Origin: AG25 sp035517615
GTDB lineage: Bacteria; Gemmatimonadota; Gemmatimonadetes; Gemmatimonadales; GWC2-71-9
Assembly (NCBI GenBank): GCA_035517615.1
Contig: DATIYM010000011.1
Location: 62,001 to 126,000 of the forward strand
DNA length: 64,000 nt
Reading direction: 5' to 3'
The notes below the pieces were generated by a model, which did no database searches, had not been told where the DNA came from, and saw only the letters and a program-made list of their open reading frames with translations. Both the position numbers and the translations under genes were made by a program. Below, in pieces: positions 58,638 to 64,000 of the stretch. The first letter of the stretch is position 1; every line of letters starts with the position of its first letter.

Positions 58638-59661
58638 CCGGCACTCGCTCGAGCAGGAACACCGCGTACCACTGCCGCGGATCGGTAAACACCCGTCGCG
58701 TCTCGAGACCGAAGGCGGCGAGGTAATCTTCCAGCTCGCTCACCACGAACTTACGGCTGACCTCCGTCATCACCCGCTCACCCGCCCGAATACGTAGCGC
58801 GCGCTCGAGCGGCCGCACTCGCACTGTCTGGTCGCGCTCGAACTCAGCGAAGATTTCGATCCGCTGCCATGCTGCGTTGTAGGAGGCGGAGTGTCGCAAC
58901 GCGGCGAGGTCGAGATCCGCGCCCAGCTCGCGATTCATCCGGGCGAAGAGGTTGAGCGTGAATGCCGCGGAATAACCGGCCGCGTCGTTGTACGCCGCAT
59001 TGAGAACCGTCGCATCCTTGACGAGATCGACACCGAGGAGCACGAAGTTCCCAGGACGCAGCGCGCCGCTCACGCGCCCCCAGAAGGCGAGCGACTCAGT
59101 CTGATTGAAATTCCCGATCGTACTGCCCAGAAACACGAGCATAGCGGGCGACAAGCCGGGGAGGAGTGGGAACGCCGACTCGTACGTGCCGTGCAGGCCC
59201 CGGACCCGAACGGCGGGGTGCGCCCGCGCAATGCGGCCGGTGGCCGCGTTCAGCGCGTCGCGCGACACATCGACCGGGAGATAGACCGTTGGCCCCCCGC
59301 CCCCGCCCCCGCCCCCGCCCCCACCGTTGCGGCGTGCATAGGCGTCCAGCAGCAGTCCCGTCTTCGCCGCGTTCCCCGACCCAAGCTCGACCAGCGTCCG
59401 CGGACCGGTCAGCGCGCGAATCTCGGGCGCGGCCGCCGCCAGAATCTCGGTCTCCGTACGTGTGAGATAGTACTCCGGTGTCTCCGTGATGCGAACGAAC
59501 AACTCGCTACCCTGCTCGTCGTAGAGATAGCGGCAGGGCAGCCAGCGGGGGTGGTCCGAGAGCCCGACGACCACCGCGCGGGCGAATTCCCCCGCGGCAT
59601 CTGGGGCGGCCGTCGAGATGACCGGCTCGGTGGCGTACCGTCGGGCGGCGCGGACCCTCAT
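58630..59661 (-). CDS. egtD: L-histidine N-alpha-methyltransferase EgtD
   Basis: 343 residues from ATG 59661 (a TTG at 59676 adds five). SAM-dependent trimethylation of histidine, the first step of ergothioneine synthesis. Motifs: GLSDHPRWLPCRYLYDEQGS, SELFVRITETPEYYLTRTET, the SAM block LVELGSGNAAKTGLLLDA, VFLGSTIGNF and LLGVDLVKD. A run of 11 glycines follows the SAM block, encoded by repeated GGGGGC units with five G-runs in the mRNA (C-runs at 59295-59324 on plus). Such a loop is unusual for the family. First gene of an egtD-egtB-DinB set. Confidence 0.93.
   Translation of the reverse strand: MRVRAARRYATEPVISTAAPDAAGEFARAVVVGLSDHPRWLPCRYLYDEQGSELFVRITETPEYYLTRTETEILAAAAPEIRALTGPRTLVELGSGNAAKTGLLLDAYARRNGGGGGGGGGGGPTVYLPVDVSRDALNAATGRIARAHPAVRVRGLHGTYESAFPLLPGLSPAMLVFLGSTIGNFNQTESLAFWGRVSGALRPGNFVLLGVDLVKDATVLNAAYNDAAGYSAAFTLNLFARMNRELGADLDLAALRHSASYNAAWQRIEIFAEFERDQTVRVRPLERALRIRAGERVMTEVSRKFVVSELEDYLAAFGLETRRVFTDPRQWYAVFLLERVPDA
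59295..59326 (-). repeat. GGGGGC microsatellite in egtD (potential G-quadruplex)
   Basis: On the egtD coding strand five G-runs of five or six bases are separated by single C residues (period 6 bp). The array codes for the poly-glycine run. A length change of one unit is six bases and would keep the reading frame. Confidence 0.85.
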
Positions 59662-59830
59662 GTCCTTGGTAACCAATCACGGTTCCCGGGTTCCTGGATA
59701 CGACCTATACGAACATCCGGAAGCGAGCCCGGCTAGTGCTGTCTCGAGGAGGTCCCGGGCGATCCCTTGAGGGATGGATGAAACTTCGGACGTGTTCGAA
59801 CGTACAACGCGGCTGTCCGATGAGGAGTGT

Positions 59831-60100
59831 ATGACGGTTTCCACGCACCGCTGGGGTCGGCTTCCCGGGCCCGCGACCCGCATCACGTACGGTCGCGTCA
59901 ACATCGACGCTCGTCCGATTCGCTTCGAGCGTCCGTCACTCGCGCTCCGCATCTTCAAGAAGATTCTGGGACTGGTCGCATTCGCGGTCGGCGTTCCGGT
60001 CGCGTTCGCCGCGCTCACCCTGCATTGGCTCTTCATCCCCGCGTTTGCGCTCATCACGACGGGACTCTACTGGATGGTCGGCCGGGGCAGCGAGTTCTAG
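59831..60100 (+). CDS. Small membrane protein, two predicted TM helices
   Basis: 89 residues from ATG 59831, which is preceded by GAGGAG; an earlier ATG at 59774 would add 19 residues but sits inside an ATCCC/GGGAT hairpin with no usable Shine-Dalgarno. The basic N-terminus (HRWGRLPGPATRITYGRVN) is cytosolic; helices run about 47-66 (ILGLVAFAVGVPVAFAALTL) and 68-84 (LFIPAFALITTGLYWMV). No family recognised. Confidence 0.55.
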   Translation: MTVSTHRWGRLPGPATRITYGRVNIDARPIRFERPSLALRIFKKILGLVAFAVGVPVAFAALTLHWLFIPAFALITTGLYWMVGRGSEF

Positions 60101-60219
60101 CGTCCGGATGCCCTCCCCGGCACTCCTTCGTAACACCGAGAGTGCTTCAAAGTGAACATCCCTTCCACAGCTAGCTAAATTCCGGCGTCATCCACCGGCG
60201 TGCCGGGTAGAGAAACGCA

Positions 60220-60732
60220 ATGCGTGCCGCTTCAGCAAATCTGCTTGTCACCACGGCATCGGCGCTCATCGCCGCGTCGTGCTCCACCGGGACCGGACTC
60301 TTTAACGGAGTGGAGACGGCCACGGTGTTCCAATCCGTGGCCCCGCCCGGCGGCTCGACGGGCGTGAGTCCGACCGATTCGGTGGTCATTGCGTTTTCGA
60401 GCTCTACCCGATCCGGGATGGAGGAATTCGTGTCCCTGCACCAGGGCTCGGTCACCGGTCCCCTGATCGCGTGTAAGGCAACCTGGTCTCCAGACCACAG
60501 CACGTTGACTCTCAAGCCGAATGCATCGTTGCAAGCCGCGATGGGGTACACGCTCCACATCGGCGGCGGGATTCTCGACAAGTACGGCAACATGGTCGAC
60601 ATGAGCCAAAACGGCCTCAGCATGGGTGGACAGTGGGCGACCCAGGCGCTCATGAACGGCAGCGGCGAAACCACGTTCGGATGGCTGGGGTCGAACGCCG
60701 ACTACGGGATGCTGTTCACCTTCCACACATAA
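60220..60732 (+). CDS. Predicted lipoprotein with bacterial Ig-like (SbsA-type) domain
   Basis: 170 residues. The signal (LLVTTASALIAASCSTG) ends in a lipobox AASC. Residues ~35-135 resemble an SbsA/Big_5 Ig-like domain: VAPPGGSTGVSPTDSVVIAF and ATWSPDHSTLTLKPNASLQA, followed by MGYTLHIGGGILDKYGN, which has the usual ending of such domains. The tail is Gly/Ser/Met-rich. Probably a surface or periplasmic beta-sandwich; function unknown. Convergent with SulP, 10 bp between stops. Confidence 0.7.
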   Translation: MRAASANLLVTTASALIAASCSTGTGLFNGVETATVFQSVAPPGGSTGVSPTDSVVIAFSSSTRSGMEEFVSLHQGSVTGPLIACKATWSPDHSTLTLKPNASLQAAMGYTLHIGGGILDKYGNMVDMSQNGLSMGGQWATQALMNGSGETTFGWLGSNADYGMLFTFHT

Positions 60733-60742
60733 GCGCGGGGGA

Positions 60743-62491
60743 TCAACCTGCCCGGGCCGAATCTTCGACTCGAGCGGGCTCCCCGCCTTCGCGAGCTACC
60801 GTGGGTGTCGCGAATGCCGGCCGCGGAACGCTGGGAAGACCCAGGTGCTCGCGCGCGCGATTCAACGCATCGTCGATGTTGCCGAGCATGTTTTCCTGCC
60901 CGACATAGTCCTGCATTCCCGCCTGGACGAGCGCGACCACGGGCTGGGCGTGCACATCGGAGAGAATCACGAGCGTGCCCTGATTCCGGCTGCGCTCGAT
61001 CAGCCCGCGCAGCTCGTGCAACGCCGTCGAATCGACGGAAAGCACATGGCGCATCCGCAGGATCAGAACGCGCGGTTTCCGCGTGAGCTGGCCCACGCGG
61101 TCGCGAAACATCTCCGCCGCGCCGAAGAAGAACGGCCCGCTGATTTCGTACACCTCCACTCCCGGCGGCACGCTGCGGCGGCCGACCCAGTTGGGATCGC
61201 CCTCGTAATCGCTCGAGGGCTCGGTAAACTCGTGGGTCAGCACACTGATGTTCGTCACTTCCGCCATGCGCCGCATGAACAGGAATGCCGCGAGCACCAT
61301 CCCGACCTCGATTGCAACGGTCAGATCGACCATGACGGTGAGCAGGAAGGTCGAGAGCAGGACGAGCACGTCGCTCTTGGGCGCGCGCAGCTCGGAACGG
61401 AAGGTGCGCCACTCGCTCATCGAGTAGGCCACGACCACGAGAATCGCCGCCAACGTGGCCATCGGAATCAACGCGGCCCATTGTCCGAAACCAATCAGGA
61501 TCAAGAGCAGGGTGACGCTGTGTACGATGCCGGCCACAGGGGTGCGGCCGCCGTTCTTCACGTTCGTGGCGGTACGCGCGATGGCCCCGGTGGCGGGAAT
61601 GCCGCCGAAGATGGGCGCGGCGATATTGGCGACTCCCTGCGCGACCAGCTCCATGTTCGAGCGATGCCGGCCGCCGATCATCCCGTCCGACACAACCGCC
61701 GAGAGCAGCGACTCGATCCCGCCGAGCAGGGCGATCGTGAACGCGGGGCCGATGAGGCTCGCGATCCGGCCGGGCGTGACCGCGGGGAGGGACGGCGCGG
61801 GGAGCATTCCGTGAATCGCGCCGAAGTGGGAGCCGATCGTTTCGACCGGCAGGCGCAGCACGCGTACGATGGCGGTCGTCACGATCAGCGCCACGAACGG
61901 ACCCGGAATGCGGTTTCGGGTTCTGGGCCAGAGCACCATGATGCCGAGTGCAAGCGCGGCGATCCCGGCCGCGGCCGGGTTGATGGAGCCGAGGTTCGAT
62001 CCCAGGGCCGCCCAGCGGTCGACAAACCCTGCCGGCACCGGGCCCATTCGAAGTCCCAGGAAGTCCTTGATCTCGCCCGAAAAAATGATCAGCGCGATGC
62101 CGCTCGTGAACCCGAGCGTGACCGGATAGGGAATGAACTTGATGGCCCCGCCGAGCCCCGCGAGTCCGAAGACAACGAGAATCACGCCGGCCATGACGGT
62201 CGCGATGGCGAGCCCGTCCAATCCGTGACGTTGCAGAATGGTCGCGACGATGACGACGAATGCGCCGGTGGGGCCGCCAATCTGGACGCGAGAGCCGCCC
62301 AGCGCGGAGATGATGAAACCGGCGACGATGGCGGTGTAGAGCCCGCGCTCGGGGGTCACCCCGCTCGCGATCGCGAATGCGATCGCGAGCGGCAGCGCCA
62401 CGATGCCGACGATCACGCCGGCCGTGAGATCGGCCGCGAATTGTCGCCGGGTGTATCCCGCGAGCGTGGTGACGAGCTTCGGGACCAGCAC
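60743..62491 (-). CDS. SulP-family anion permease with STAS domain
   Basis: 582 residues, GTG start. Membrane region of about 12-14 helices (residues ~10-420): RRQFAADLTAGVIVGIVALP, LGGSRVQIGGPTGAFVVIVA, YPVTLGFTSGIALIIFSGEI and the SLC26-like block LSAVVSDGMIGGRHRSNMEL. A STAS domain follows (about 445-545: VEVYEISGPFFFGAAEMFRD and LILRMRHVLSVDSTALHEL). Transports sulfate, bicarbonate or dicarboxylate depending on subgroup; the substrate is not evident. Confidence 0.93.
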   Translation of the reverse strand: MLVPKLVTTLAGYTRRQFAADLTAGVIVGIVALPLAIAFAIASGVTPERGLYTAIVAGFIISALGGSRVQIGGPTGAFVVIVATILQRHGLDGLAIATVMAGVILVVFGLAGLGGAIKFIPYPVTLGFTSGIALIIFSGEIKDFLGLRMGPVPAGFVDRWAALGSNLGSINPAAAGIAALALGIMVLWPRTRNRIPGPFVALIVTTAIVRVLRLPVETIGSHFGAIHGMLPAPSLPAVTPGRIASLIGPAFTIALLGGIESLLSAVVSDGMIGGRHRSNMELVAQGVANIAAPIFGGIPATGAIARTATNVKNGGRTPVAGIVHSVTLLLILIGFGQWAALIPMATLAAILVVVAYSMSEWRTFRSELRAPKSDVLVLLSTFLLTVMVDLTVAIEVGMVLAAFLFMRRMAEVTNISVLTHEFTEPSSDYEGDPNWVGRRSVPPGVEVYEISGPFFFGAAEMFRDRVGQLTRKPRVLILRMRHVLSVDSTALHELRGLIERSRNQGTLVILSDVHAQPVVALVQAGMQDYVGQENMLGNIDDALNRAREHLGLPSVPRPAFATPTVAREGGEPARVEDSARAG

Positions 62492-62567
62492 GGGCCGTCC
62501 TTGTTAGGGGAACCGGGCGGCGCAATATAGAAAGCGAATTATGAAGACTTGATGAGAACCTCGCCTG

Positions 62568-62978
62568 CTAGGCGCGGGCGCTCCGTTGCTGGGCGTCGCC
62601 ATCGAGGCTGGAAAGCGGTTCGAAGTATCGCTCATGCCATGCGATCGCGAACACGTGGCTGCAGCGCGGGCAGAGCTGCTCTTCCACTTGCTGTGGCGGC
62701 AGCGGCACCCGCTCGCTGCATCCGGGGCAGACGATATAGCCGCGCTGGAACACGACCGGCGCGCGTGCCGCGACCTTCGGGTTGCGCAGGACGGTCCACT
62801 CAGTGGGGCGCACATCCCGAATATCGAGATACGGCCGCGGCACGGACACCGCGTCAAGGCCGTGCACCTGGAGCACGGCTTCGAGCGGCGTGTGTGACAG
62901 CACGCGGTACCACACGCCGCGCCGCAGCGGGACCTCGGCCGAGTTCTTCAATCGGGCCCAGCATTCGGGGTTCGGCAC
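62568..62978 (-). CDS. Hypothetical zinc-ribbon protein
   Basis: 136 residues, GTG start. The N-terminal half is strand-rich (VWYRVLSHTPLEAVLQVHGL); a four-cysteine zinc ribbon sits at about 83-108: CPGC then CPRC with 20 residues between. The WHERYFEPLSSLDGDAQ end is helical. Looks like a real gene by composition, but no family is recognised. Confidence 0.55.
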   Translation of the reverse strand: MPNPECWARLKNSAEVPLRRGVWYRVLSHTPLEAVLQVHGLDAVSVPRPYLDIRDVRPTEWTVLRNPKVAARAPVVFQRGYIVCPGCSERVPLPPQQVEEQLCPRCSHVFAIAWHERYFEPLSSLDGDAQQRSARA

Positions 62979-63030
62979 GCCACAGGATGCCTCGGCGTTC
63001 GCCCCTGGTCAAGCGGCCCGCTCGTTCAGG

Positions 63031-63516
63031 TCACTTGTACCATTCGGCTACTCCGCCGTGATGCGCGCAGGCGCCTTCGCCTTGCTTGCTCTGGGAATAG
63101 GTGCCGTCGCTGCACTTCGCGATCGCCCCGGCCGGAGCGCCGGCGGGCCGAGCCACGGTGGGTGCCTTCGCGCCGCCCTCGCCGGCAACCGACGGCGCTG
63201 CGGTCTTGGGGGCGGGACTCAGCGCCTCGGCCACTCCGCCATGACCCGAGCAGGCGCCCTGGGAGGACGCAGCCTTCGAATAGGTCCCATCCTTACACTT
63301 CGCCGTCGCACCAGCCGGCGCAGCGGCTGCGTGTTTCGGTGGGGAGATCTTCTCGGCGACCCCGCCATGATTGGAGCACATCCCGTTCGCGCTCGTCGCG
63401 GTGCTGTAGGTGCCATCCTTACACTTCGCTGTGGCGTTCGCTGGTACCTGGGCGAGGAGAGTGTGGGTGAGGAATCCGCCGACCAGGAGCGAGGTGATGA
63501 GCCGAGTGCCGCGCAT
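63031..63516 (-). CDS. Secreted protein with three DUF3761 repeats
   Basis: 161 residues from ATG 63516, preceded by GGAGGA. A signal peptide (LITSLLVGGFLTHTLLAQ) and then three repeats of about 30 residues: ATAKCKDGTYSTATSANGMC with SNHGGVAE; ATAKCKDGTYSKAASSQGAC with SGHGGVAE; AIAKCSDGTYSQSKQGEGAC with AHHGGVAEW. Each repeat has the conserved CxDGTYS...CxxHGGVA pattern (DUF3761). Two Cys per repeat suggest a small disulfide domain. Ala/Pro linkers separate them. Function unknown; the gene diverges from the zinc-ribbon gene at 63643. Confidence 0.8.
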   Translation of the reverse strand: MRGTRLITSLLVGGFLTHTLLAQVPANATAKCKDGTYSTATSANGMCSNHGGVAEKISPPKHAAAAPAGATAKCKDGTYSKAASSQGACSGHGGVAEALSPAPKTAAPSVAGEGGAKAPTVARPAGAPAGAIAKCSDGTYSQSKQGEGACAHHGGVAEWYK

Positions 63517-63642
63517 GGAAGTCCTCCGGGCAGAGGTCTTGGTATCGCTCTCGAATCCTGGCGAGAACCTACGTGCCGTCGGGGGCACGGCTAGGCCTAC
63601 TACGTCCCATGCCTTCAGGGCGTGACCATTGAGGGTGTACCT

Positions 63643-63864
63643 ATGAGTAAAGCAATTCCCAAAGGTAAGATTCACGCAATAACGACAAGTGACGAGTTGA
63701 GCATGGCCTACGTGAAATCGTCCATTTGCTTCAAGTGCGGACGCCCGATCGACCCGAGTTGGCCCAACTACACAGTGGACGCGCAGACGAAGAAGCCGAT
63801 GCACCGCAGATGTCCTTCGGACCCGCCGCCACCGCAGTGGAAGCCGAGCGACGGAAACCCATGA
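63643..63864 (+). CDS. Small zinc-ribbon-like protein
   Basis: 73 residues from ATG 63643 (MSKAIPKGKIHAITTSDELS); an upstream ATG at 63622 adds seven. Cysteines ICFKCGRPI and, later, MHRRCPSD may bind metal. Ends in a Pro/Asp-rich tail. No family recognised. Confidence 0.5.
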   Translation: MSKAIPKGKIHAITTSDELSMAYVKSSICFKCGRPIDPSWPNYTVDAQTKKPMHRRCPSDPPPPQWKPSDGNP

Positions 63865-64000
63865 GGACCTCGACCGCCCTCGTCTCGACGCGGACCGCGC
63901 GAAACGACGAATCGCCCCGACGATCTCGAACAGGAAGCGTCGAGGAACCGAGCGTGAGCATCGAGGAAGCGACGGTGAGGGTGCCGGAAGGGGCGGTGAG
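63861..64000 (+). CDS. Possible partial open frame at the right edge
   Basis: ATG at 63861 overlaps the previous stop as ATGA and the frame stays open to the window end (about 46 codons, MRTSTALVSTRTARND then charged residues). The composition (Arg, Ser, Thr, Glu, Val) could be a real N-terminus or a chance frame; it cannot be judged without the rest. Confidence 0.3.
   Translation, partial: MRTSTALVSTRTARNDESPRRSRTGSVEEPSVSIEEATVRVPEGAV

Noticed and set aside
60845..62530. 561-codon plus-strand frame and a 607-codon second minus-strand frame over the SulP gene
   Set aside because: Both are charged, low-complexity shadows of the SulP permease, which has clear helices and a STAS domain.
63560..63600. 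Riboswitch or RNA gene in the DUF3761 / zinc-ribbon spacer
   Set aside because: Only a short CGTGCC...GGCACG hairpin; no recognisable class of structured RNA.

Overview
The window is a dense, high-GC bacterial chromosome segment (about two thirds G+C by eye) with ordinary core genes, outer-membrane biogenesis genes, many GTG/TTG starts and almost no spacer DNA. SurA, lipoboxes and a heptosyltransferase-like enzyme indicate a diderm. The combination of a short HisG with HisZ, EgtB/EgtD, a BatA-like/DUF58 pair, a DUF4384 protein, FHA/PP2C genes and large PAS/GAF hybrid kinases fits Gemmatimonadota or a related soil lineage. That placement is inference from gene content, not a database result. 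I see no prophage, transposase, CRISPR array or rRNA.

Layout. 1-4185: hisD (minus, running off the left edge) diverges from a CNNM/CBS membrane protein followed by hisZ and hisG. 4182-13716: a minus-strand run of DUF58, BatA-like, mfd, PPIase lipoprotein, surA and pdxA with every junction touching or overlapping. 13854-16625: a secreted DUF4384 protein and an M28 peptidase. 16622-30661: rho diverges across 29 bp from lepA, which opens a run of 13 tightly packed plus-strand genes: GT9 glycosyltransferase, ROK and PfkB kinases, a HATPase/STAS pair, a PLP enzyme, ftsE, ftsX, an EnvC-like activator and an HlyD/ABC-2 exporter. 30658-37888: a GGDEF protein, pcm, a decayed RND pump, two exported proteins, pckA and an HD hydrolase. 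37885-44948: PP2C, FHA and flippase-like genes on minus, then uvrA and an EamA transporter on plus. 44985-50721: tRNA-Asn and two convergent hybrid histidine kinases. 51037-55660: holB, moaC and two lytic transglycosylases facing each other across a strong hairpin, with two small uncharacterised genes. 55822-59661: ilvE, a stand-alone DinB gene, egtB and egtD (ergothioneine). 59831-64000: small membrane and secreted proteins, a SulP permease, zinc-ribbon proteins and a triple DUF3761 protein.

The most unusual feature is an uninterrupted array of 23 seven-base units (26510-26670) inserted between the start codon and the signal peptide of the EnvC-like gene, inside the ftsEX operon. Seven is not a multiple of three and the array has no stop in any plus-strand frame, so each gain or loss of one unit would switch the downstream gene in or out of frame. 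A short copy of the same repeat sits in frame inside mfd, and a degenerate inverted copy encodes part of the EnvC signal peptide. Other points of note are a HATPase/STAS pair between sugar kinases and ftsEX, a metzincin-like lipoprotein lacking its third zinc ligand, a receiver-like domain without its phospho-acceptor on a GGDEF protein, and G-rich tracts in egtD and at the ftsE ribosome-binding site.
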